Of a stretch of DNA of 64,000 bases, positions 43,179-51,902 are shown piece by piece. The DNA lies in contig NZ_SNQG01000005.1 of NCBI RefSeq assembly GCF_004378255.1, positions 310,001 through 374,000 on the forward strand, given 5' to 3'. Origin of the DNA: Mucilaginibacter phyllosphaerae. Its GTDB lineage: Bacteria; Bacteroidota; Bacteroidia; Sphingobacteriales; Sphingobacteriaceae. The translations under genes were made by a program, and so were the position numbers. Positions within the stretch are counted from its first letter, which is position 1; each line of letters opens with the position of its first letter. The notes below the pieces were generated by a model. That model searched no databases and was not told the DNA's origin. It saw nothing but the letters and a program-made list of their open reading frames with translations.

Positions 43179-44561
43179 ATGAGAAAAATCGGACTGTCGC
43201 TTTTAACCACCCTTATATTTCTATCGGCTGCACACGCCCAAAAACGCGCACTTGATAAAATTGCAGCCGTTGTGGGCAACAGCATTGTACTGCAATCAGA
43301 TATCGAACTGCAATATGCACAATACCTGGTAAGCGGCCAGCAGCCAAACCCAAGCATCAAATGCCTTATTCTGCAAAACCAGCTTACCCAAAAATTACTG
43401 GCACAGCAAGCGGTAATTGATAGTGTGCAGGTAAAGGATGAAGATGTAGACGCCGAAGTTGACCGCCGTATGCGCAGCTTTATACAACGCGCCGGCAGCC
43501 AGGATAGGTTAGAGCAGTTTTTGGGCCGGTCTGTTATTCAGTACAAGGACGAGCTTCGCCCGGATATCAAAGAGTCACTGATTGCGCAGCGCATGCGTTC
43601 AAAGATCACCGAAAAGGTGAACACCACCCCGCAGGATGTAACAAAATACTTTAATGCGATCCCTAAAGACAGCCTGCGATCATACAACAAAGAGGTGGAA
43701 GTGGGTGAAATAGTTTTTAACCCTAAACTGAACAAAGAAGAAAAAGAATTTTATAAACAAAAGGCAGAAGACCTGAGGGCAAGGGTAAAAAAAGGCGAAG
43801 ATTTTGCCACACTGGCCAGATTGTACTCGCAAGATCAGCAATCGGCTGTAGAGGGCGGCGACCTGGGCTTTTTTGACCGCCAGCAAATGGTGAAGGAATT
43901 TACGGCCAATGCCTTTAAATTAAAGGCAGGCGAAGTTTCGCCGGTATTTGAAAGCGACTTTGGTTTCCACTTTTTGCAGGTGATAGAGCGCCGTGGCGAA
44001 CAGGTGCATGCCCGCCATATCCTGATCACCCCGGTAACCACCCAATCCAGTTTAGACAGGGCGCATACCACTGCCGATAGTGTTTACAAGGCCATGCTTG
44101 CCATTAAAAAGTTTGATTTTTCTGCCGCTGCATCATTCTATTCGGATGATAAGGAGAGTAAATTTAACGGCGGCATGATGCTGAATGCCGATAACGTGCA
44201 AACCCGCACAACCTACATCCCGACAGATAAGCTCGACCCGCAGGTTGCCCTGATAACCGATACCATGAAGGTGGGCTCGGTATCAAAACCGGCTTTATTT
44301 ACCGATGCGCAAACCGGCAAAAAAAGCTATAAAATATTGTACTTAAAATCGGTAACCAACGCGCACAAGGCTAACCTGGAGCAGGATTTTGCCAAGCTGA
44401 AAGAGGAAGCCAATAACGACAAGCTTACCCGTACCATTAGCCAGTGGTTTGATAAGCGCCGTAAAGAAACCTTTATAAAGATTGACCCTGAGTATCAAAG
44501 CTGCCCGCCATTAAAGGGCTGGGTAACGGCAGAAACCACCGCACAAGCCAAAACTGAATAA
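43179..44561 (+). CDS. surA: SurA-type periplasmic chaperone/peptidyl-prolyl isomerase
   Basis: A 460-residue exported folding factor. Signal peptide to about residue 21 (LTTLIFLSAAHAQKR). SurA_N begins LDKIAAVVGNSIVLQSDIEL. The first parvulin domain contains EVGEIVFNP, EGGDLGFFDRQQMVKEF and FGFHFLQVIER; a second follows from HARHILITPVTTQSS to about residue 390. A C-terminal helix and CPPLKGW end the protein. The TTG at 43167 also opens the frame, but the ATG at 43179 places the signal peptide. Followed by moxR after 3 bases. Confidence 0.92.
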   Translation: MRKIGLSLLTTLIFLSAAHAQKRALDKIAAVVGNSIVLQSDIELQYAQYLVSGQQPNPSIKCLILQNQLTQKLLAQQAVIDSVQVKDEDVDAEVDRRMRSFIQRAGSQDRLEQFLGRSVIQYKDELRPDIKESLIAQRMRSKITEKVNTTPQDVTKYFNAIPKDSLRSYNKEVEVGEIVFNPKLNKEEKEFYKQKAEDLRARVKKGEDFATLARLYSQDQQSAVEGGDLGFFDRQQMVKEFTANAFKLKAGEVSPVFESDFGFHFLQVIERRGEQVHARHILITPVTTQSSLDRAHTTADSVYKAMLAIKKFDFSAAASFYSDDKESKFNGGMMLNADNVQTRTTYIPTDKLDPQVALITDTMKVGSVSKPALFTDAQTGKKSYKILYLKSVTNAHKANLEQDFAKLKEEANNDKLTRTISQWFDKRRKETFIKIDPEYQSCPPLKGWVTAETTAQAKTE

Positions 44562-44564
44562 CGT

Positions 44565-45527
44565 ATGCCATATCGCTCGGATGTTGAGGCTGCTGATGCT
44601 TTAAAGGAGGTTTACCAGCAAATTCGCCAGGAAATTGGCAAGGTGATCGTAGGGCAGGACGAGGTTATTAAATTCGTGCTGATATCGATCTTCAGCAACG
44701 GGCATTGCCTGCTTGTGGGTGTGCCCGGCCTGGCAAAAACCCTGCTGGTACAAACCATAGCGCAGGTGCTTGATCTTGATTTTAAACGCATCCAGTTTAC
44801 GCCCGATCTGATGCCTTCTGACATCATTGGGTCGGAGATACTGGGCGAAGACCGGAACTTTAAATTTATACGCGGGCCGGTGTTCTCTAACATCATCCTG
44901 GCCGACGAGATAAACCGCACCCCGCCCAAAACGCAGGCTGCTTTGTTAGAGGCCATGCAAGAAAAATCGGTTACGGCCGCAGGTGTTACACATACCCTGG
45001 GCAAGCCCTTTTTTGTATTGGCCACCCAAAACCCAATTGAGCAGGAAGGTACCTACCCGCTGCCCGAAGCGCAGTTAGACCGTTTTATGTTTAACGTAGC
45101 GCTTAACTACCCCTCTTTTAAAGAAGAATTGCAGATTGTTAAAAACACCACCAGCACAGCGCAGGTAAGCGTGCACAAACAGCTGAATGCCGAGCAGATC
45201 ATCTACTTTCAGCAACTGGTGCGCAATATCCCGGTGAGCGATAATGTACTGGAATATGCCGTGAAACTGGTAGCTAAAACACGCCCCAACAGCGAGTTTG
45301 CAAGCCCGCAGGTAAAACGTTTGTTAAACTGGGGCGCAGGCCCCCGCGCATCACAATTTCTTGTGCTGGGGGCTAAATGCCATGCTGTGCTTAATGGTAA
45401 GTATTCGCCGGATATTGAGGATGTGCAGGCGGTTGCCAAACCTATCCTCAGCCACCGCATTGTAAGAAGCTATCACGCCGAGGCCGAAGGCCTATCTGCC
45501 CATGATATTATCGAGCAGCTATTTTAG
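44565..45527 (+). CDS. moxR: MoxR-family AAA+ ATPase
   Basis: A 320-residue AAA+ ATPase of the MoxR group, chaperone-like proteins that assemble or activate other complexes. Walker A is VGVPGLAKTLLVQ, Walker B IILADEINRTPPKTQAAL, sensor 1 VLATQNPIEQEGTYPLPEAQ, arginine finger LDRF. MoxR genes usually precede DUF58 and von Willebrand factor genes; here none follows, and it is instead coupled to surA by a 3-base gap. Confidence 0.93.
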   Translation: MPYRSDVEAADALKEVYQQIRQEIGKVIVGQDEVIKFVLISIFSNGHCLLVGVPGLAKTLLVQTIAQVLDLDFKRIQFTPDLMPSDIIGSEILGEDRNFKFIRGPVFSNIILADEINRTPPKTQAALLEAMQEKSVTAAGVTHTLGKPFFVLATQNPIEQEGTYPLPEAQLDRFMFNVALNYPSFKEELQIVKNTTSTAQVSVHKQLNAEQIIYFQQLVRNIPVSDNVLEYAVKLVAKTRPNSEFASPQVKRLLNWGAGPRASQFLVLGAKCHAVLNGKYSPDIEDVQAVAKPILSHRIVRSYHAEAEGLSAHDIIEQLF

Positions 45528-45555
45528 ACAAAATTCTAAACGCTAAATACTAAAG

Positions 45556-45617
45556 CTAAACTCTAATCTCTAAATTTAAAATAAGAACTTAATTAGGATT
45601 TAGAAATTAGAGTTTAG
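45556..45617. repeat. AT-rich imperfect inverted repeat between convergent genes
   Basis: CTAAACTCTAAT at 45556-45567 pairs with ATTAGAGTTTAG at 45606-45617, with extra CTAAA repeats (CTAAACGCTAAATACTAAAG) nearby. It probably terminates moxR or the convergent gene; no GC-rich core. Confidence 0.5.
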
Positions 45618-45651
45618 AATTTTAATACTTAGGATTGATTTAAATCTGATT

Positions 45652-46518
45652 TTAGTTTTCTACCGTAGAGAATATTTCTGTTAACACATTCCAACGGTGG
45701 TTGGCGTCGATCTCCCAGATGCGCACGTAGTTATAGTTGTTTACGATATTACCTTTTTTGATACGTGCGGTGCCGTAGGTGTAGGCCAGGTCATTACTGG
45801 TAGAGCGGCCCACGTTAACCGTTTCGGCAGAGATGCTGATTCCTTCGTTATCTAAAAACTTCAGGATCTTATCTGTACCCGTTATAGGCTCAAAACCGGG
45901 GAAATAATAACGCGCTTCTGGGCTTAAAAACTCTTTGTATGCCGCTAAAGTTGACAACGATAACGAATGATTAAGCGTTTTATCGGTGCCGGTTAATACA
46001 TTTTTACCCGCAAACGGGTCTTTACTTGCGGCCTTTTGTTTAGCCAGGTCGGGCTCTTTAAAATCGGTCACTACTTCATGCTCCGGCTCGGGATGCTGTA
46101 TGCCCAGATTGATCAGTAATTTAAACTTCTGATCTGTATTATCTAAACGCCAGACAGAAACATAATCGCCGTAAACTTTATCATCGTCTGTTTTACCATT
46201 TTGATAAACATACGGGCCGGCAGTAAAACCAAGGTCTCCGTTGGCAGATAAACGCGCAAACTTTGGCTGCCAGCTTAATTTACCGGGTTGTTTATCAATG
46301 CCATTATAAAAATCGGTTATTTTAACTGCGTTTGGCTTAAACACAATACCCTCTGCATCGGCTACAGCTAAAAAACCCTGTTTAATACCTTTGCGCTCCA
46401 CAAGTTTGTTAAAGTTTTCTTCGGCAGTTACCACCGAGTTTACCTCCACTTTGGTTTGCGACATGGCCGAAAGGCTAAATCCGGATAATAATACAGCGGC
46501 CAACAATGTTCTTTTCAT
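45652..46518 (-). CDS. Exported SnoaL/DUF4440-like protein
   Basis: A 288-residue secreted protein with signal peptide MKRTLLAAVLLSGFSLSAMS. The mature part appears to contain two NTF2-like units: an N-terminal one with AEENFNKLVERKGIKQGFLA, FTAGPYVYQN, YGDYVSVWRLD, and a C-terminal one with AYKEFLSPEARYYFPGFEPI, STSNDLAYTYGTARI, NYVRIWEIDANHRW. These are the DUF4440/SnoaL features of small-molecule-binding cone folds; no substrate is known. ATG at 46518 starts the signal; an in-frame ATG at 46548 is less likely. Confidence 0.75.
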   Translation of the reverse strand: MKRTLLAAVLLSGFSLSAMSQTKVEVNSVVTAEENFNKLVERKGIKQGFLAVADAEGIVFKPNAVKITDFYNGIDKQPGKLSWQPKFARLSANGDLGFTAGPYVYQNGKTDDDKVYGDYVSVWRLDNTDQKFKLLINLGIQHPEPEHEVVTDFKEPDLAKQKAASKDPFAGKNVLTGTDKTLNHSLSLSTLAAYKEFLSPEARYYFPGFEPITGTDKILKFLDNEGISISAETVNVGRSTSNDLAYTYGTARIKKGNIVNNYNYVRIWEIDANHRWNVLTEIFSTVEN

Positions 46519-46614
46519 AATAACGGTAGTATAATTTACTTTGGGCAATTTAATAATTTATTTTACTGATAAACATAAAGCAGCCCGTACTTAAAATGTT
46601 TTAACACATGTTAA

Positions 46615-48105
46615 CTAAATTCTTATCCAGTCGGTAGTGCCCTGCTTGTTATCGTTTAGCTGGAAACCGATGCTTTTAAGCCCCTCGCGGATCTTATCAG
46701 ATGTGGCGTAATCCTTATTTTGCTTGGCTTCGTTACGTAATTTTATAACCAGGTTCATCAGGTCGTCGGTGTCGGCATTCTCGTTATCATCCTGCTTTAA
46801 CCCCAAAACATCAAAAAAGAAATCGTTATACGTTTTCTTCATCCTTTCAAATGTCTCCGTCCTGATCTCGCCCGAATTACGGTTACTGCCCGAATACGTA
46901 TTGATCCACTTGGATAAGTTATTTAATGCCTCTAACGTTTTTGGCGAATTAAAATTGTCATTCATGCCATGATAGCAATCGTCACAAAAATCATGAATCG
47001 CTTTATCCGTTTCCTCGTCAACCTTTATCAGCTGGTTTTGCTGCAGGGTGGTCAGCTTTTTGGCGGCCTCGGCCAGTTTCTTATAAAAGATCTCGGCAGC
47101 CTCTATGGCCTCGTTACTAAAATCTACCGTACTACGATAGCTGGCCTGCATAAAAAAGAACCGCACCGTCATGGGGCTGTAGCCTTTTTTAAGCAAAGGG
47201 TGGGTACCTAAAAAAAGTTCGTGCGGCAAAAAGCTGTTCCCTAATGATTTTGACATTTTTTGCCCGTTAGTGGTCAGCATATTGGTATGCAGCCAGTACG
47301 ATGCCGGGTTTTTACCGCAGCAAGCCATATTCTGGGCTATCTCGTTGGTGTGGTGGGTAGGCATCAGATCCATACCGCCGCCGTGGATATCAAACTGCTG
47401 GCCCAGGTACTTATTGCTCATGGCCGAGCACTCTAAATGCCAACCCGGAAAACCCACGCCCCAGGGCGAAGGCCATTTCATTAAATGCTCGGGCTTGGCC
47501 TTTATCCACAGGGCAAAGTCAAGCTTGCCGTGTTTCTCATTCTGCCCGCCAAGGTTACGGGTATTGTTCAGCATATCCTCCAGTTTACGGCCATTAAGTA
47601 TGCCGTAATCTTGCGTTTGGTTGTACTTTTCTACATCAAAATAAACCGAGCCATCCACCTCGTAAGCATAGCCTTTTTCAAGTATGGCCTTTACAAGTTC
47701 TATCTGCTCAATAATATGCCCGGTTGCGGTAGGTTCTATACTGGGTGGCAGGGCGTTGAAGATCTGCATCACGTTATGAAAATCTACCGTGTATTTCTGC
47801 ACAATTTCCATCGGCTCCAGCTGGGCTATCTTTGCCTTTTTAGATATTTTGTCCTCTCCCTCGTCGGCATCGCTCTCCAGGTGGCCGGCATCGGTAATGT
47901 TGCGCACGTAGCGCACTTTATAGCCCAAATGCAGCAGGTACCTGAAAATCAGATCGAAAGACATAAAGGTGCGGCAATTGCCTAAGTGCACATCGCTATA
48001 TACGGTGGGGCCGCAAACATACATGCCCACATGGCCGGCATCAAGCGGTATAAATTCTTCTTTTTTACGTGTTAAAGTGTTGTAAACAAATAATTTTTGT
48101 TCCAT
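46615..48105 (-). CDS. cysS: Cysteinyl-tRNA synthetase
   Basis: A 496-residue class I synthetase charging tRNA-Cys. The HIGH-like motif is GPTVYSDVHLGNCRTF preceded by MYVC (the first zinc Cys), WHLECSAMS, the zinc His pair in PTHHTNEIAQ, and KMSKSLGN. The C-terminal anticodon part is helical. The ATG at 48105 (MEQKLFVYNTL) fits better than the one at 48111. Transcribed downstream of the epimerase gene with a 64-base gap. Confidence 0.96.
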   Translation of the reverse strand: MEQKLFVYNTLTRKKEEFIPLDAGHVGMYVCGPTVYSDVHLGNCRTFMSFDLIFRYLLHLGYKVRYVRNITDAGHLESDADEGEDKISKKAKIAQLEPMEIVQKYTVDFHNVMQIFNALPPSIEPTATGHIIEQIELVKAILEKGYAYEVDGSVYFDVEKYNQTQDYGILNGRKLEDMLNNTRNLGGQNEKHGKLDFALWIKAKPEHLMKWPSPWGVGFPGWHLECSAMSNKYLGQQFDIHGGGMDLMPTHHTNEIAQNMACCGKNPASYWLHTNMLTTNGQKMSKSLGNSFLPHELFLGTHPLLKKGYSPMTVRFFFMQASYRSTVDFSNEAIEAAEIFYKKLAEAAKKLTTLQQNQLIKVDEETDKAIHDFCDDCYHGMNDNFNSPKTLEALNNLSKWINTYSGSNRNSGEIRTETFERMKKTYNDFFFDVLGLKQDDNENADTDDLMNLVIKLRNEAKQNKDYATSDKIREGLKSIGFQLNDNKQGTTDWIRI

Positions 48106-48169
48106 GCGCAAACTTACAATTTTTTTGATTTGAAGTTTATAGGTATTACCAATGCCTACTTTTATGTGA

Positions 48170-49012
48170 CTATTGGTGCAACAGATAATCGAAAGTATAT
48201 TTTGGCTGGTAGCCTAACAACTGCCTGGCCTTGTCGCAAACATAAACCCTGTCGATACTTTCCGGAAAAGCCCAGTTTTTGGCACGATAGATCTCCCCTG
48301 CCTGCGGGTAATGCCGCAGGATCACCTCTTTTGGAGATTTTTTTACCTCAACCAGCTCATCCTTACCAAACGGCGATCCGCTGGAAATATTAAACACCTC
48401 AAATTCCTCAAACCTTACCGCCAAGGCCAGTTTTAATGCCTGCGCACCGTCGCGTTCATCCAGGCCGCGGTAAAGCCTGTGGTTTATTTTCAGGTTATCC
48501 GGTTCGGGCAAAAAACGGCCAACCCGGTACACAGATGTTTGCAGGCCTTCCTGATAAAAAAAATCCTTGCATAGCTGCTCGGCAGTTTGTTTGGTAATAT
48601 CATAAATATCACGGGGCTGTTCGGCCAGCAGTTCATCAACCCAAACCGCTTTATCGGCATCAACCATAGCATTGCCGTAGATAGATGTGGTGCTGGTGTA
48701 TAAAAACTGCCTGATGTTGTTTTTCACACAGGCATTCAGCAGGTTTAGCGTACCGTAAATATTAGCATCAACAAAAGCTTCGCGCGGGTAGTTCAACTCG
48801 TAATGCCTGCCGTGGATCGCCGCTATATGGATAATGGCATCTATACCTCTTGTTGAAGCTTCTACTGCATCCCTGTTTTTGATGTCTATCAGCTCATCTG
48901 TGGTATCAGCGGGCACAAGGTCAACACCATGTACCAGATAACCGCATTGCCTTAAATACTTTACCGTTACCGAGCCTAAACGGCCTGATGACCCTGTAAC
49001 CAAAATCTTCAT
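48170..49012 (-). CDS. NAD-dependent epimerase/dehydratase family protein
   Basis: A 280-residue short-chain dehydrogenase of the extended type. The dinucleotide motif is LVTGSSGRLGSVTVKYL, followed by NRDAVEASTRGIDAIIHIAA, the active-site STTSIYGN and the YDITKQTAEQL Tyr/Lys pair. The substrate, probably a nucleotide sugar or other sugar derivative, is not evident. It lies 10 bases downstream of the EEP-family gene, so the minus-strand block mutL-rhomboids-EEP-epimerase may be one operon. Confidence 0.83.
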   Translation of the reverse strand: MKILVTGSSGRLGSVTVKYLRQCGYLVHGVDLVPADTTDELIDIKNRDAVEASTRGIDAIIHIAAIHGRHYELNYPREAFVDANIYGTLNLLNACVKNNIRQFLYTSTTSIYGNAMVDADKAVWVDELLAEQPRDIYDITKQTAEQLCKDFFYQEGLQTSVYRVGRFLPEPDNLKINHRLYRGLDERDGAQALKLALAVRFEEFEVFNISSGSPFGKDELVEVKKSPKEVILRHYPQAGEIYRAKNWAFPESIDRVYVCDKARQLLGYQPKYTFDYLLHQ

Positions 49013-49022
49013 TTGGATAATA

Positions 49023-50135
49023 TTATTTTAATACCAGCACCGTGCTTAAAGGGTAATGGTCTGATAATTTTTTCTCGATGATCTTATAATCCCATACCTC
49101 AAACTGCGGGCTGGCCATAATGTAGTCTATCTGGTAATTGGGGAACGCGCCGTTGTAGGTACGCCCCAAACCTGCTCCTTTTTCGCGGAAGGCGTTTTTT
49201 AGCCCTTTGGCCATCTGGTTTACCGCAAAGGAGGATGGCGTATCATTAAAATCGCCGGATATGATGTAAGGATACGGGCATTGCTTTGCATGATCTTTAA
49301 TGATAAACACCTGCTCGGCCCGTTTCTTAAAAGCGGTTTTCAGTTTCCAGCCTACGCGCTTGGTGCCGTTGAGGTCTGTTTTACCTTTTGAGGATAACTT
49401 ATCCAGGTACTTGTAATCCTGCGGATCCAGGCTGATGGACTGCAGATGAACACTATATAATCTAAACATCCCGCCATCCTTCTGCACATCGGCATACAAG
49501 CACTGGTTACCGCTGCCTTTAGGCGATAGCTGTAATAACCCGTATGATTTGATAGGATATTTAGAAAAAATGGCCATCCCGATAGATTCACTGGCACTGG
49601 TCATGCTCGGCTCAAAATAATAATGCGTGGCGCGCATGGTTCTTTTGATGGAATCGATCATATCATACTCGCCTTTTTTGCGGGTAAAAAACTCTTGGAT
49701 GCCAATAACATCCGGCTGCTCCTGCCCTATCAGCTCTAAGATCTCGTGCCGGGTAGATTTATCATTTTTGGCGCCGTATTTTTTAAAATCGTGCACGTTG
49801 TAGGTCATTAACCGCAGCTGCTTTTGGGGCTGGGTTTGGCTGGCACCGGCAGGCAGGCGAATGCCGATGTTATTATTTAAAGCATTCCAGCCGATAAGGA
49901 TAGTAATTAACGATAAGCCAATATACCAGCTGCGGCGCAGCAACCAGTAAACCATTATTATAACATTAGCCAGTAAAACGGGCGGATAAGCCAGGCCGAA
50001 GAAGGCAATGGGCCAGAATTTACGCGGATCTGTATAAGGGGCCAGATAACCCAGCAGCAAACCCAGGCACAAAAAAATATTTATCCAAAGGAATAACTGA
50101 TCGATAAAGGATAACTTTTTCTTTTTAGCCCTCAT
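49023..50135 (-). CDS. Membrane-anchored endonuclease/exonuclease/phosphatase (EEP) protein
   Basis: A 370-residue protein with three N-terminal membrane helices (about residues 10-26, 38-64, 70-86) and an EEP catalytic domain. Motifs: RLMTYNVHDFK, DVIGIQEFF (catalytic Glu), LYSVHLQS, IISGDFNDTPSS and SDHYPLSTV (catalytic Asp-His). Relatives cut phosphodiesters in nucleic acids or lipids; the membrane anchor places the active site outside the cytoplasm or at the membrane face. It overlaps the upstream rhomboid gene by 11 bases. Confidence 0.88.
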   Translation of the reverse strand: MRAKKKKLSFIDQLFLWINIFLCLGLLLGYLAPYTDPRKFWPIAFFGLAYPPVLLANVIIMVYWLLRRSWYIGLSLITILIGWNALNNNIGIRLPAGASQTQPQKQLRLMTYNVHDFKKYGAKNDKSTRHEILELIGQEQPDVIGIQEFFTRKKGEYDMIDSIKRTMRATHYYFEPSMTSASESIGMAIFSKYPIKSYGLLQLSPKGSGNQCLYADVQKDGGMFRLYSVHLQSISLDPQDYKYLDKLSSKGKTDLNGTKRVGWKLKTAFKKRAEQVFIIKDHAKQCPYPYIISGDFNDTPSSFAVNQMAKGLKNAFREKGAGLGRTYNGAFPNYQIDYIMASPQFEVWDYKIIEKKLSDHYPLSTVLVLK

Positions 50136-51012
50136 TATTACTGCTTGCTCTGAAAAGGGTTTCTTTTTCCTGTTTGGTTAGGCTTTCGTAACCGCTGGCA
50201 GATATCTTGTCCAGTATGCGGTCAACGTCCTCCTGCTTGGGCGTACCCGGCGATGCCTTGCGTTGCGGGCTGTTATGGGTAACCACTTTTAGCTTGGGCT
50301 TGGGTGCAAATAGTTTACTGATACCGCCAATCCAATCGTTACCGCGGTTTAATTGTTTGATGTAGATAAAACCTAATAAGGCACCGCCAAGGTGGGCAAT
50401 TTCGCCACCCGCATTGGCGCCGGCTATCCCTAAAAAGTCTATGATGATATAAAATATTACCAGCCATTTCAACTTCACCGGGCCAATCAATATAAGTGAT
50501 ATGGTATAGTTAGGCAGTAAAGTAGCTGTTGCCACTACAATAGCCATAACACTTGCTGATGCGCCAACGATAGTACTATTTAATGCCGCATTTGAATTGG
50601 TAAAAGCAGGTAACAGATTATAACAGGCAACAAACAATAAACCACCTGCAAGGCCGCCAAATATATAAAGGCCAATAGTGCGCTTATTGCCTAAGTATTC
50701 TTCAAATATCTGCCCCATCCAGTAAAGCCAAAGCATGTTAAACAAAATATGGAAAATACCTGCATGCATAAACATATAGGTTATAGGTGTCCAAAAACGA
50801 TAAAGTAGTTTTGGCAGGTAGGCTGGTAATCTCAGGTATTCGTCGGTAAAAGCAATAATAGCGCTATTGCCAAATCCTCTTATTAACTGTTCTACGATTG
50901 CCGGGACATTGATACCTAAATAAACAATTACGTTTATGCTGATAAGCAGGCTAAGTTTATTGCCCGATTTTAACAGCTTGTATTGGATATCTTGCCAGAG
51001 TGTCATACTCAA
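50125..51012 (-). CDS. Rhomboid intramembrane serine protease with C-terminal extension
   Basis: A 295-residue polytopic rhomboid. Catalytic region: STIVGASASVMAIVVATATL (Ser in GASAS) and GGEIAHLGGALLGFIYI (His). The helix before this carries FMHAGIFHILFNMLWLYWMG, the HxxxN motif. Residues about 225-295 form a soluble tail ending KQEDVDRILDKISASGYESL with TKQEKETLF, a domain seen on many Bacteroidota rhomboids. Twenty-three bases after the first rhomboid, and overlapping the EEP gene. Confidence 0.9.
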   Translation of the reverse strand: MSMTLWQDIQYKLLKSGNKLSLLISINVIVYLGINVPAIVEQLIRGFGNSAIIAFTDEYLRLPAYLPKLLYRFWTPITYMFMHAGIFHILFNMLWLYWMGQIFEEYLGNKRTIGLYIFGGLAGGLLFVACYNLLPAFTNSNAALNSTIVGASASVMAIVVATATLLPNYTISLILIGPVKLKWLVIFYIIIDFLGIAGANAGGEIAHLGGALLGFIYIKQLNRGNDWIGGISKLFAPKPKLKVVTHNSPQRKASPGTPKQEDVDRILDKISASGYESLTKQEKETLFRASSNNEG

Positions 51013-51035
51013 TTATTATATTAAATAAACCGTTA

Positions 51036-51725
51036 CTAATAAAAATTGTTGGGCCGTTTGATACCCCAAAGCTTAATTAATAAAAAGCCGAACAAGCCAC
51101 CGCCCAAGTGGGCAAAATGGGCAACATTATCACCTGCAAAACGCCCTATACCTGTAAATAACTCCAGCGCTATATAACCTATTACCACATATTTTGCCTT
51201 AATGGGTACAGGGATAAACATGATCATCATTTCCAGGTTAGGAAACAACATGGCAAAACCTACCAGTATGCCAAAAATTGCACCGGACGCACCCATCATC
51301 GGGTATTTAAATATCATATCCAATGTTTCTACATCTTGCTGGCTGTATAAAGCATTAGGTACACCAAAACTACCGGTAATGGCATGCACCTGTATAGCCT
51401 GCGTCAACGTATATAAAACATATCCCCCGATACCTGTTACAAAATAAAAATTAAAGAATTTTTTTGACCCAAGCGTATATTCCAACATTGGCCCAAATGA
51501 AACCAGCGCAAACATATTAAACAAAATGTGTGTAAAGCCGCCATGCATAAACATGTAAGTAATTATCTGCCAAGGCTTAAATAATGGCGAATAAGGATAA
51601 AATGCCCCTAATAAAAAAGGTAAATTCACAAACTGCGCTAAAGCGTAAGTGGCTATAAAGAATATAATATTGATGATAAGTAGGTTTTTTACAACCGGCG
51701 GCATATTGGCAAAGGGTGATTGCAT
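51036..51725 (-). CDS. Rhomboid intramembrane serine protease
   Basis: A 229-residue rhomboid with six helices and no extension. FMHGGFTHILFNMFALVSFG is the HxxxN motif, YPMMGASGAIFGILVGFAM holds the catalytic Ser, and HFAHLGGGLFGFLLIKL the catalytic His. The enzyme cleaves membrane proteins within or near their helices. It is the first of two adjacent rhomboid genes; the pair are clearly paralogous. Confidence 0.92.
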   Translation of the reverse strand: MQSPFANMPPVVKNLLIINIIFFIATYALAQFVNLPFLLGAFYPYSPLFKPWQIITYMFMHGGFTHILFNMFALVSFGPMLEYTLGSKKFFNFYFVTGIGGYVLYTLTQAIQVHAITGSFGVPNALYSQQDVETLDMIFKYPMMGASGAIFGILVGFAMLFPNLEMMIMFIPVPIKAKYVVIGYIALELFTGIGRFAGDNVAHFAHLGGGLFGFLLIKLWGIKRPNNFY

Positions 51726-51780
51726 GTGTACTTTATAATTATAGTTTAAGCAATTTTAACAAACAATTGATTTGGCAAGC

Positions 51781-51893
51781 AGGAAACGCGAAGTATAGCG
51801 CCTCTACAATAAATTTATTCAACGCAGAGACGCGACACTTCGCGTCTTGATCCAAATTGCAGGAAACGCGATACTTTGCGCCTTGATGTAAAT
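51781..51893. repeat. Three clustered CGCGA palindromes
   Basis: AGACGCGA-CACT-TCGCGTCT (51828-51847) is a perfect 8-bp hairpin. It is flanked by two degenerate relatives, AAACGCGAAGTATAGCGCC (near 51784-51802) and GGAAACGCGATACTTTGCGCC (near 51872-51892). The wording matches the hairpin at 132-155. They fill the gap between mutL and the rhomboid genes. Confidence 0.75.
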
Positions 51894-51902
51894 TGTAAAC
51901 AA

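Noticed and set aside
44565..45527. Start of a MoxR-DUF58-VWA operon
   Set aside because: No DUF58 or VWA gene follows; the next gene is convergent, so only an orphan moxR is supported.
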